Assembly (NCBI GenBank): GCA_964573105.1
Contig: CAZNIS010000008.1
Span: forward strand, 62,001-126,000
Origin: CAKZSB01 sp964573105
GTDB lineage: Bacteria > Pseudomonadota > Gammaproteobacteria > Granulosicoccales > Granulosicoccaceae
Length of the DNA stretch: 64,000 bases
Direction: 5' to 3'
This document shows, in pieces, positions 8,687 to 16,766 of this stretch. The position numbers and the translations under genes are program-made. Within the stretch, counting starts at the first letter, position 1; each line of letters starts with the position of its first letter. The notes beneath the pieces are model-generated. The model was given only the letters and a program-made list of their open reading frames with translations. It was not told the DNA's origin and did not search any database.

Positions 8687-9094
8687 CTACCACCATCCTT
8701 GTCGTCGTCCCTCTCTGGCTACTGCTATGCCCCCTCGGACCACCACAGGGGTTACGGCGACCGCCGCAGCTGCGGCAGCGCCGATGATCGCCACGGTTAG
8801 AAACTCTCCCCCTGCAACCTGTTCGAGTTCCTCGTCTGTGAGTTCTCCATCGAGATCGGGCGGAATCGGTATAACGATTGATCCAACCTCTTCAACGATG
8901 GGCAGAATCTTTACTGCATCGAGCGTCCCGGGGTCCATGCCGTATTCCTGTTCCACGGTCGCTTGCGGGTTCGACATCATCGACTTGCGAAACGCCGAGT
9001 TAGTTGCCGACTTTTTCATCACTTCGTCTTTGATTTCAAGTGTTCGCTGAGCGATCGACGCGAAATCTTCTTTACTTAGCTGTGGTGCTGACAC
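8687..9094 (-). CDS. NHLP RiPP precursor, copy 3, with Ala/Val-rich core
   Basis: A 135-residue precursor. The GTG start at 9094 is chosen because a perfect AAAGGAGG lies eight bases upstream; the open frame to 9202 adds a stretch that is absent from the sister copies. The leader has NPQATVEQEYGMDPG and ends ELTDEELEQVAGG. The 39-residue core opens EFLTVAIIG, continues with a run of six Ala plus alternating Val/Ala, then Arg- and Gly-rich residues, and ends QGWW. A hydrophobic helix-like centre with a cationic tail resembles unmodified membrane-active bacteriocins as well as proteusin cores. It is the promoter-proximal gene of the triplet; copy 2 starts 45 bases after its stop. Confidence 0.87.
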   Translation of the reverse strand: MSAPQLSKEDFASIAQRTLEIKDEVMKKSATNSAFRKSMMSNPQATVEQEYGMDPGTLDAVKILPIVEEVGSIVIPIPPDLDGELTDEELEQVAGGEFLTVAIIGAAAAAAVAVTPVVVRGGIAVAREGRRQGWW

Positions 9095-9447
9095 GCTATT
9101 AGCCTCCTTTGCCGATGTAGAGAGCTTGTATGCAGAAATCTCGGCGGGTGTTAGCCCTTTCCATCCATAAAATAAAATCACGAGCATTGCGTGGATGCGC
9201 AATGTCTGCGATTAATCACCTGCCGACGTTGAAAAGGTATCAGAGGAACTGTCGCCTCGACAATGACGGAAAATAACCACTGCAATATAAAAAACATTGC
9301 CATATTGCTGTTTGCCGTTACATCAATAGGGTTATCTCGCCAAGGTTTTATCGGCTGTATACTTTTTATTGAGAAAAGGTTTGCCAACTGGAACAGAGCG
9401 GATTGATGCGATACAGTGTCAGGCGAGACCAATGGAGCAGTCTTTGG
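9095..9447. other. Divergent intergenic region of the RiPP locus
   Basis: About 350 bases, visibly more AT-rich than its surroundings, separate the precursor triplet from the divergent 375-residue gene. It must hold both promoters. A TATACT at 9358-9363 is a possible -10 element for the rightward gene, without a clear -35 partner. An inverted repeat at 9185-9204 is listed separately. No further precursor gene was seen here. Confidence 0.45.
9185..9204. repeat. Inverted repeat upstream of precursor genes (possible operator)
   Basis: The arms CATTGCG and CGCAATG flank six bases and are exactly complementary. They sit about 90 bases upstream of the start of precursor copy 3, in the divergent promoter region. 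The arrangement fits a regulator-binding palindrome or a small stem-loop in the leader transcript. No function is shown. Confidence 0.35.
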
Positions 9448-10575
9448 ATGGACAATCGTTCTCGATCTCAATTCAGGTTGAGTGACTACTTGAAAATATT
9501 GCAGGGACGACTTTGTCCGGCAATTGTTGGTGAATATTACCTGGAAAGACTTTATCGATTGACAGACAATCTGCCCGGAGAGATAAGTACCTTCTTTGGA
9601 TTAGAGTGTCCGATGGCGAGTGGGCGCAAGGATGCAGACTTTCTGTTTTGCTCGACTCAGCAAGAGCGTCATACGGCAATCATTGCAGGCAGTCATCCTG
9701 TCGTCCAGTTACCTGACAATCTAGTCGAGTCAGATCCATGGGAAACTGTTGTTAAATTCTGCCAGGCGTGGGAATCAGAAAAAAGTGATTTAAACGGTGG
9801 CATCCATAATCTCTGGCTTGAATTTGATGTCGGTGGATCTGACGGGCCGTGGGATCCGAGCCTCTTTTTTGGGTTGGAGTACGACCATAACCCAACAGTA
9901 AATGAGGTTCTGGAGGTCACCAAGCGGGCACTTCACTTCCTGGACCGTGACGCTTTATCGGGGCCTCGACTGAAGACCCTTGAGAGGGTGTTTAATAAAG
10001 TGCCGGATAACACGCGGATCTTTCAGGTTGGTGTGATGTTGGCTCGCCGGTCGAGCGCTTGCAGAATATGCATCCGGGGAATTCCGCCTGCACATTTAGC
10101 CGGGTTTCTCGCAGACGTTGGATATCAAGGTAATTTGGACGAACTATCTGCCTTTATTGACAACACAAATGGCTTTTTTGATAGTGTAGCGCTTGATCTG
10201 GATATAGGAGATGAGATTGGAGATAAGGTTGGTTTGGAGTTTTCTTTCGATTTGAACGACGATGCGCTGTCTCGCATTGAGGGATTCTTGTCACACTGCG
10301 TGGATCTTGGATTAACCGACCTTGAAACGATGCAGAGTTTGCTCGACTTTCATTTTGTCACGCACAGTGGCGAGGAGAGCGGGCTCTGGCCTGAGAAACT
10401 GCTCAAACAAGCAGCACTGTTCGGAGTTGGATCGATTGGTTTTATAGCGTGCTGGCTGCATCACGTGAAAATTGATTTTCACCCCAATAAGCCAATCAAT
10501 GCGAAAGCTTATTTGGCTATGGAAGCCGGCAGGACAAAAGTGCAGGATTTCGTCTCTGCGGCTCGTCGGGCTTGA
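9448..10575 (+). CDS. Unassigned protein divergent from NHLP precursors, candidate RiPP accessory enzyme
   Basis: A 375-residue soluble protein without signal peptide or membrane segments. The ATG at 9448 is preceded by GGAG ten bases upstream; an earlier ATG at 9406 lacks one. Conserved-looking blocks are FFGLECP, LWLEFDVGG, a second FFGLEYD, FQVGVMLARR, CRICIRGIP, DLDIGDEIGDKVGLEFSFD and a final HVKIDFHPNKPINAKAYLAM. I do not recognise a named family with confidence. No CxxxCxxC radical-SAM motif, YcaO-type ATP site or zinc-binding lanthionine-cyclase motif is visible. The alternating beta-strand blocks ending in lysine-aromatic or acidic positions are loosely reminiscent of ABBA-fold (cyanobactin-type) prenyltransferases, which would suit Trp-bearing cores, but this is speculation. 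Its head-to-head position with the precursors is the main argument for a role in that pathway. Confidence 0.7.
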   Translation: MDNRSRSQFRLSDYLKILQGRLCPAIVGEYYLERLYRLTDNLPGEISTFFGLECPMASGRKDADFLFCSTQQERHTAIIAGSHPVVQLPDNLVESDPWETVVKFCQAWESEKSDLNGGIHNLWLEFDVGGSDGPWDPSLFFGLEYDHNPTVNEVLEVTKRALHFLDRDALSGPRLKTLERVFNKVPDNTRIFQVGVMLARRSSACRICIRGIPPAHLAGFLADVGYQGNLDELSAFIDNTNGFFDSVALDLDIGDEIGDKVGLEFSFDLNDDALSRIEGFLSHCVDLGLTDLETMQSLLDFHFVTHSGEESGLWPEKLLKQAALFGVGSIGFIACWLHHVKIDFHPNKPINAKAYLAMEAGRTKVQDFVSAARRA

Positions 10576-10744
10576 GAGAGCTATCACGGTAGTTGATACG
10601 GGATTTGATTCATCTGCCAGATTTATGTGGCGGTGTCAGATGATAGTCATGAACGTTCATCGAATCGGCTAATCGTATTATGGTTGCGGATGGTGTGCGG
10701 GCTGTATCATCATTGCTCAATGCATCGCACCGCAAGGATGCTTC

Positions 10745-11005
10745 TTAAATACACTTGTACGGAAACCATTCCATCGCAAATGCAATTGCATCACCGTTCT
10801 GCTCGAACCAGAATACCGTTGGGCCATTGTCGTCAGGTACAGGCAACCAACTTCCACGGCAGTTTTTCTCGCACCATTTAGTCATCGCCTCATGTTCTCG
10901 GCTAACGAAGGTATCCAGAGGCGGGAAGTCGCCGCTGCGAGAATCAGCCTTAACCGGTATTCGCACCGGGTGCCAGACTTCGGGGTCGAAATTGTGCAAA
11001 GACAT
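10745..11005 (-). CDS. Small hypothetical protein, 86 residues
   Basis: Unrecognised short cytoplasmic protein rich in Trp, Phe and Pro (EVWHPVRIPV near the start, TVFWFEQNGDAIAFAMEWF near the end). The FWFEQNGDAIAFAMEW segment, an aromatic strand followed by a D-A-I/V-A-F-A helix, is regular enough to suggest a real fold. The internal ATG at 11005 gives the more compact protein, but neither it nor the ATG at 11077 has a good ribosome-binding site. It lies downstream of the LysR gene on the same strand, with 100 bases between them. Function unknown. Confidence 0.5.
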   Translation of the reverse strand: MSLHNFDPEVWHPVRIPVKADSRSGDFPPLDTFVSREHEAMTKWCEKNCRGSWLPVPDDNGPTVFWFEQNGDAIAFAMEWFPYKCI

Positions 11006-11104
11006 GGTTTGACCGTGTGGTGAGATTGACGCTGTTTCGAGGCTCTGCCTGATCGGTGGCAGATGTGTCCCAGCCACTGGTGGACAGGGGCGGGGGTCGA
11101 AAGG

Positions 11105-11992
11105 CTATTGTCGCAGCATATTCAGAAAACGCATCTCGATTTTTGGCACCAGCGTGTCGATTCTGCGCACCGCTCCCAGTGGGCGTTGAAATTGTGGGTG
11201 GTCAAACTTCAAAAAGCGAAGCCTCGATTCGAGGTAGGGGGCCGTTGTGGCGCGCGGCATTGTGGTGATCAGGTCTGTTTGCGCGATCACTTCCAGAACC
11301 GTTCGGATCGAGTCGGTTTCAAGGCCGATCTGTATATCCGACAACCCCAGTGATATCAGTGCCGCTTCGGTTTGCTGGCGTAGCAGGCTGCCTCTGGAAT
11401 GAGCGAGCCAGATTCGTTTGGCTAGATCGCCCGGTCGGATGGTCCTCCTGCGCGCCAGTGGATGTCCGCAGCGGCACAAAATACCCACCCGGTCGTCGAT
11501 CAGGTGCTCGAAGACCAGGCCGCTGCTTGGGTCTGCAAGGCTGCGTGGGCCGAGTACCAGATCAATTTGGCCACGTTCCAGCATGCTGCGAAGTTCGTGT
11601 ACCAGACCGGTGCGCAACTCAACGGTGCAGGATGGATTCGTGCGGATAAATTCAGAGAGTGCGTCAGTCAGGAATCGCCCGGCGACGATAGGCGGTGCAC
11701 CGAGCCGCAATGCACCGGTCACCCCACTGACAGACAGATCGGCCGCCGCGCTCGCCTGCGCCTCGGCATGGCGGATCGCCAGCCCGTTGCGCGCCATTTG
11801 CAGGCCGAGATCGTTCGGGATGGATCGCCGACCATCTCGCTGAAACAGCTCTGTACCGACTCGAGTCTCCAGTGTTCGCATATTGCGGCTCAGCGCCGGC
11901 TGTGTCAGACCGAGCTGGCTGGCGGCGGCCTGGAATGAGCCCTCCTCGACGATGACAGACAATTGCACCAGGTGGCGTGGATCAAGTTTCAT
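11105..11992 (-). CDS. LysR-type transcriptional regulator
   Basis: A 295-residue protein with the N-terminal winged helix-turn-helix of LysR regulators (GSFQAAASQLGLTQPALSRN, residues ~18-37, then the LETRVGTELFQR wing) and a C-terminal periplasmic-binding-fold effector domain from about residue 90. LysR regulators commonly control the divergently transcribed neighbour and respond to a pathway metabolite. Here the neighbour, starting 97 bases away, is the TAXI-TRAP transporter and sulfatase operon, so the regulator probably governs uptake of its substrate. The 97-base divergent region should hold the binding sites, but I could not single out a clear T-N11-A box. Confidence 0.93.
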   Translation of the reverse strand: MKLDPRHLVQLSVIVEEGSFQAAASQLGLTQPALSRNMRTLETRVGTELFQRDGRRSIPNDLGLQMARNGLAIRHAEAQASAAADLSVSGVTGALRLGAPPIVAGRFLTDALSEFIRTNPSCTVELRTGLVHELRSMLERGQIDLVLGPRSLADPSSGLVFEHLIDDRVGILCRCGHPLARRRTIRPGDLAKRIWLAHSRGSLLRQQTEAALISLGLSDIQIGLETDSIRTVLEVIAQTDLITTMPRATTAPYLESRLRFLKFDHPQFQRPLGAVRRIDTLVPKIEMRFLNMLRQ

Positions 11993-12089
11993 CGCAAATT
12001 GGTATGAATAGGTCCATTTGTTTGATTATACGAAATGATACGGCTTTGCTACGATCAGCAGGCATCTAACCGGGCACAGCGAGGAATCC

Positions 12090-13097
12090 ATGTTCAAACT
12101 TCGTCACTTCATCGCATCGGCTTGCATTGCATCTGCCGCTGCGCTCACACCATCAATCACATCGGCCGAGATCTATAAGGGCGAAACCGCAGGTGCCGGC
12201 GACCCGGTGCACGCAATGTTTGTCGCCTTTGCGAATCAGGCAGCCAAAGCTGGTGTCGAGATCCAGGTCAATGCCGGACAGACGTTGACCAAATCCATGC
12301 TGAAAGGGGCCAAGGGTGAAATCGACTTTTTCTCATCGGTGCCGTCGCTGGTGAACCTGATGGCAGGCCAGAAGAAGATGTACAAGAACGTTGATGGCGC
12401 AGCAGAACTGTCAAAGAATCTGCGATCGATCGTAGGCTTCAAGGCCGGTGCTTACCACCCGGTGACACTGGCCGGTTCTGGCATCGAGAGCTGGGAAGAT
12501 CTCAAGGGCAAGACAGTCTTCACTGGCCCGCCCGCAGGTTCTGCCTCAGCCACTTCTGAAGCGCTGATCAAGATTATCACCGGCTACGAGGGTGGCAAGG
12601 ATTACACCGCCGTACGTCTGAGCTGGGGTGAAGGCTACACCGCACTGGCTGACGGAAAAGTCGACATGATGGTGCGCCCGGCCGAAATCGGCTCGTCTAA
12701 TATTGAGCGCTTTGGTTTGTCTGGCGAGTTTCGGGTCCTGTCGATACCACAGGAGGTGGTCGGCAGTGATGCGATGCAGGCTCTGTTTGGTCGCCCGGGG
12801 CGCGGTATGCTGGAGTTTGAAGGCGACATCTACAAAGGTCAGCTGACCGATGGCAAGATCATCGCGCTTGGCTTTACCCAGTTTGTCGGTACTCAGGCTG
12901 AGGTGTCGGAAGAAGCGGTCTATGCAGCGACCAAGTCGTTCTGGGAAAACATCGACGAAGTTCATGCCACTGCTTTTTTTCTGAAGGCGGTCACCCCTGA
13001 GACGGCATTCACCGCGGTAAATGTGCCATTGCATCCGGGCGCGGCTCGATACTATGAGGAAGCCGGTATCGACATTCCAGAGGCGTTGCGCCCCTAG
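12090..13097 (+). CDS. TAXI-family TRAP transporter solute-binding protein
   Basis: A 335-residue periplasmic protein with a cleavable signal peptide (MFKLRHF, then an Ala-rich core, cut near ITSA/EIYKG at residue ~26). The mature part shows TAXI features: GETAGAGDPVHAMFVAFANQ near the start, DFFSSVPSLVNLMAGQ, a DLKGKTVFTGPPAGSAS loop like the conserved LKGKxVxxGxxGSG of the family, and the SWGEGYTALADGKVDM segment. TAXI proteins bind organic acids or amino acids and deliver them to a fused permease, encoded 43 bases downstream. The ligand is not deducible, but the sulfatase in the same operon points to a sulfate ester. Confidence 0.93.
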   Translation: MFKLRHFIASACIASAAALTPSITSAEIYKGETAGAGDPVHAMFVAFANQAAKAGVEIQVNAGQTLTKSMLKGAKGEIDFFSSVPSLVNLMAGQKKMYKNVDGAAELSKNLRSIVGFKAGAYHPVTLAGSGIESWEDLKGKTVFTGPPAGSASATSEALIKIITGYEGGKDYTAVRLSWGEGYTALADGKVDMMVRPAEIGSSNIERFGLSGEFRVLSIPQEVVGSDAMQALFGRPGRGMLEFEGDIYKGQLTDGKIIALGFTQFVGTQAEVSEEAVYAATKSFWENIDEVHATAFFLKAVTPETAFTAVNVPLHPGAARYYEEAGIDIPEALRP

Positions 13098-13140
13098 GGC
13101 GCAGCGCGCCCGGAGAGTTTGCGACAACCGCCAGCAGGGC

Positions 13141-15051
13141 ATGACAGACAAGCCTTTGCCTGACACGGCGCTGTTTCGCTACGCGGCGATTGTCGCCTGC
13201 GCGGCGCTGGGGCTAATCGCGTTATATAGCTCCGGGGTCGGTTTGGTCGATCCCAAGCTGCACCGTGCTGCAGGCTTTGCGCTGGCGTTGATCGCTGGTG
13301 TGGCGCTCGCGCGCAAGCGGCGCCTCGCCAGAGCCGCCACCTTGCCGCCCTTCCAGACGATCATCGATATGCTGCTGCTGGTAGCGGGCCTCTGGGCGAT
13401 TTGGTCGTTCTACTTTGTGCAAACACAGATGGAGACGGCGCTCTACGACGTCTCCAACCGCGATGCCTGGCCTGCGATGGCCGGGCTTGTGGTCTTTCTC
13501 GAGTTGTGCCGCAGGCTGTGGGGCTGGGGGCTTTTTGGTGTGGGTTTGTTTGGCGTGCTTTATTTGATGTTTGGGCAGGACTTGCCCGGCCTGCTCGCAC
13601 ACAGTGGATTCTCGCTCAAAGAAGTGGCCGAGGCGTTCTGGTACAACACCAATAAGGGGGTGTTCGGGTCGATCACTAACATTGTGCTTAGCACGGTGTT
13701 CATCTTCATTATATTTGGCGTGCTACTGGAGGGGACAGGGGCTGGTGATACGCTGCTGAAATTTGCCTTTCTGCTAACCCGTCGCACCCGTGGTGGCCCT
13801 GCCCATGCCGCGATTCTGGCCTCGTCGATGTTCGGCACCATGTCCGGCTCTACGGTTGCCAATATCGTCGGCACTGGAACCTTTACCATCCCGATGATCA
13901 AAAAGCGCGGGTTTTCCCCCGCTTTTGCCGGTGGCATCGAGGCTACTGCATCATCCGGTGGTCAGATCATGCCGCCGATCATGGGGGCAGCTGCGCTGGT
14001 AATGGCAGATCTGACTGGAGTGGGATATCTGAATATTATTGTCGCGGCGCTGGTGCCGGCACTGTTCTACTATTTCAGCCTGTTTTCCGCCGTCACCGTC
14101 GAGGCGCGACGACAAAACATCACGGCGAAACCGCTGGCAGTAGACGATCAGATTACCCGCACGGATGTTGTCAATTCGGTGTTGTTCGTCGGCCCGATCC
14201 TGACTGTGATTGTTACGCTTGCCAATGGATTGTCGACTTCTGCGGCCGGTTTTTTTGCCGTTATCGTGCTGCTGGTGCTGTCGGTCATCAACGCTGACGT
14301 GCGTCGCGAGCCGTCGCGGCTATGGCGGTCATTTTTAAAAGGGGCAGAGTCCGGTGCCTCGCTGTTAATTGCCATTGCCGCTATCGGAATTCTGGTGGGT
14401 GCGCTGGATTCGACCGGCCTGGGATTAAAACTCGCCAACGTAATTGGTGCGATTCGCGGAGACAGCCTGTTTTCAGCGCTGTTGGTTGCGATGGCAGGCG
14501 CGCTGATACTGGGTATGGGGATGCCGACCTTGCCCGCGTATTTGATCATCATCCTGGTGATGGGGCCCGCCATCCAGGCGCTGGGTGTGTCGATGCTGAC
14601 CGCGCATATGTTTGTCTTTTATTACGGCGTTGCATCCTCGCTGACACCACCGGTGGCGATTGCAGCTTATGCTGCGGCGCCCATTGCCCGTGCAAATCCC
14701 TTGATGACGGCGCTGATGTCGTTTCGACTGGGCATGGCAAAATTTATCATCCCGTTTGTGTTTGCTTTCTATCCGACTATTCTGATCGTCGAGCAATTCG
14801 ACCTCGTGGCTTTTGTGTGGATCGTTGCCCGAACCTGTTTTTGCATCTGGTTATTTTCGACCGCATTGTCGGGTTTTGATCGTCGCAAGCTCACGGCTAT
14901 TGAGACCGGGCTGCGGTTTGTCCTCGCGTTCGCATGCCTTGCTATCGATCCGGTGATTCAAAGTGCGGCCATCCTCGGTGGCCTGTTGCTGATTTATTTT
15001 GATCGACGCAAAGCGTCCTCCCAATCCATCGCCAGCGGAACCAGCGTGTGA
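13141..15051 (+). CDS. TRAP transporter fused permease (DctQM, TAXI type)
   Basis: A 636-residue membrane protein in which a four-helix DctQ-like N-terminal part is fused to the DctM-like channel, as is normal for TAXI systems. The start at ATG 13141 excludes a hydrophilic extension that overlaps the preceding gene. The channel half contains GTMSGSTVANIVGTGTFTIP and ASSGGQIMPPIMGAAA, the paired signature loops of 4TMS-fused TRAP permeases. The 3' end overlaps the sulfatase start by four bases (GTGA), so the two are translationally coupled. It imports the ligand of the TAXI binding protein using a cation gradient. Confidence 0.93.
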   Translation: MTDKPLPDTALFRYAAIVACAALGLIALYSSGVGLVDPKLHRAAGFALALIAGVALARKRRLARAATLPPFQTIIDMLLLVAGLWAIWSFYFVQTQMETALYDVSNRDAWPAMAGLVVFLELCRRLWGWGLFGVGLFGVLYLMFGQDLPGLLAHSGFSLKEVAEAFWYNTNKGVFGSITNIVLSTVFIFIIFGVLLEGTGAGDTLLKFAFLLTRRTRGGPAHAAILASSMFGTMSGSTVANIVGTGTFTIPMIKKRGFSPAFAGGIEATASSGGQIMPPIMGAAALVMADLTGVGYLNIIVAALVPALFYYFSLFSAVTVEARRQNITAKPLAVDDQITRTDVVNSVLFVGPILTVIVTLANGLSTSAAGFFAVIVLLVLSVINADVRREPSRLWRSFLKGAESGASLLIAIAAIGILVGALDSTGLGLKLANVIGAIRGDSLFSALLVAMAGALILGMGMPTLPAYLIIILVMGPAIQALGVSMLTAHMFVFYYGVASSLTPPVAIAAYAAAPIARANPLMTALMSFRLGMAKFIIPFVFAFYPTILIVEQFDLVAFVWIVARTCFCIWLFSTALSGFDRRKLTAIETGLRFVLAFACLAIDPVIQSAAILGGLLLIYFDRRKASSQSIASGTSV

Positions 15052-16619
15052 GTAAACGCCCGAATTTTCTGTTTATCATCACCGATCAGCAACGCGCTGA
15101 TCACCTTGGGTGTTATGGCAATCCGGTGGTAAAAACGCCGGCAATCGATAAGCTTGCGGCCTCTGGTTGCCGATGGAATCGATTTTTTGTCGCCAACCCG
15201 ATCTGCATGCCGAATCGTGCCTCGATCATGACCGGGCGCATGTGCTCGGTGCACGGCGCCAGGCACAATGGCATTCCGCTATCAAGGGATCACACAACCT
15301 TTGTCGAGCTGCTGCGAGATGCCGGTTACCGCACCGGCCTGATCGGTAAATCGCATTTACAGAGTTTCACAGGGCTTGCCGCAACCAATCGATACGAGCT
15401 TCAGGCGGGCAAGACAGCGCCATCACCTGCGTTGCGTGATGCGATGAAAAACAACCGCCATACACCTGACTATGATCTGGAGATCGCCCCGCGCTGGCAG
15501 ACGCCGCTGGCTGAACGGATAGATGGCGATTTTTATGGTTTTGAACACGTTCAGGTTGTCGCTGATCACGGCGATAAGGCTTGTGGTGATTATTTACTGT
15601 GGGCGCGACAGCAAGATCCGAAATTCGATCAGCTGGTTGGCCCACAGAATGCCTTGCCCGGTAACTATGCATCGGCCCCGCAGGTGTGGCGCACCGCGGT
15701 ACCGGAGGAATTGTATTCTACACACTGGATCGCGGAGCAATCGCAACAGTGGCTCAACAACAGAGCCAACGACGATCAGCCGTTTTTTTTGCAGATGTCG
15801 TTTCCCGATCCGCACCATCCGTTCACGCCACCCGGGCGTTTCTGGGATATGTACAATCCGGCAGATATCGAATTACCGGCATCTTTTGGCAAAAGCACAT
15901 TGCCGCCAGTACTCGCTATGCAAGACGCCTTATTCGCCGGCACCGACGCCAGAGATAACCAGAACCCGTTTGCCGTCACCGAAGACGAGACGCGGCTGAT
16001 CACAGCCCTGACCTACGGCATGATCACGATGATCGACGAGGCGATCGGCGGGGTGATGAAAAGTCTCGAAGAGGCGGGCCTGGCTGATAACACTATCGTG
16101 GTGTTTACATCCGATCACGGTGACTACATGGGTGATCACGGCCTGATGCTGAAACTGCTGCTGCACTACCAGGGCTTGATACGCGTGCCGTTTATCTGGT
16201 CCGACCCAACAGCCGGGCGACGCGCGCAAATAGACAATGGCCTGGCATCGTCAATTGATATCTCCGCCAGCATACTCGCACGCGCAGGTATTCAACCCTA
16301 CAACGGTATCCAGGGGCGGGATTTGTTCGACAGTCAACCACCCGTGGCCATCCTCGTCGAGGAAGACAGCCAGCGCACGATGATCGGATTTGATCGCCCG
16401 CAGCGCATCCGTACTATCGTCACCGATCGCTATAGAATGTCACTGCGCGAAGGTGTGGACTGGGATGAATTCTATGACCTGAGAGATGATCCCGACGAAT
16501 TGCACAACCGATATAATGACCCTTCGGTGTCAGAGGCGCAGCGCGAGGTGACCGAAACCATGCTGCGCAAAACAATTGAATTGCAGGATAGAGCACCGCT
16601 GCCTGCTTATCGGGCCTAG
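15048..16619 (+). CDS. Formylglycine-type sulfatase (or phosphonate monoester hydrolase)
   Basis: A 523-residue type I sulfatase without a signal peptide, so probably cytoplasmic. The nucleophile motif C-M-P-N-R (Cys53 to Arg57) fits C-x-P-x-R, whose Cys must be oxidised to formylglycine. Metal-site residues are visible in ITDQQRADHLGCYG at the N-terminus and VVFTSDHGDYMGDHG further on. The family hydrolyses sulfate or phosphonate esters. Choline sulfatases, aryl sulfatases and phosphonate monoester hydrolases share this layout and cannot be separated by eye. The GTG start overlaps the TRAP permease stop, so the enzyme very likely acts on the imported compound. No formylglycine-generating enzyme is encoded in the window. 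Confidence 0.9.
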   Translation: MSKRPNFLFIITDQQRADHLGCYGNPVVKTPAIDKLAASGCRWNRFFVANPICMPNRASIMTGRMCSVHGARHNGIPLSRDHTTFVELLRDAGYRTGLIGKSHLQSFTGLAATNRYELQAGKTAPSPALRDAMKNNRHTPDYDLEIAPRWQTPLAERIDGDFYGFEHVQVVADHGDKACGDYLLWARQQDPKFDQLVGPQNALPGNYASAPQVWRTAVPEELYSTHWIAEQSQQWLNNRANDDQPFFLQMSFPDPHHPFTPPGRFWDMYNPADIELPASFGKSTLPPVLAMQDALFAGTDARDNQNPFAVTEDETRLITALTYGMITMIDEAIGGVMKSLEEAGLADNTIVVFTSDHGDYMGDHGLMLKLLLHYQGLIRVPFIWSDPTAGRRAQIDNGLASSIDISASILARAGIQPYNGIQGRDLFDSQPPVAILVEEDSQRTMIGFDRPQRIRTIVTDRYRMSLREGVDWDEFYDLRDDPDELHNRYNDPSVSEAQREVTETMLRKTIELQDRAPLPAYRA

Positions 16620-16766
16620 TGTTGTGGTTGTAATTCCTGGTGCGTGTACCGAATACATTGTCGCTGAAGATCGGGATTGCAACGGCTTATTTCAGATACA
16701 GGTCAAAATTGACTGCAACACCAATCATCGGTTTGACTAGCGTGTAATCGACGCAAGGCCTGCCAG

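Noticed and set aside
9095..9202. Upstream extension of RiPP precursor copy 3
   Set aside because: The GTG at 9094 has AAAGGAGG at ideal distance, and the extension has no counterpart in the sister precursors.
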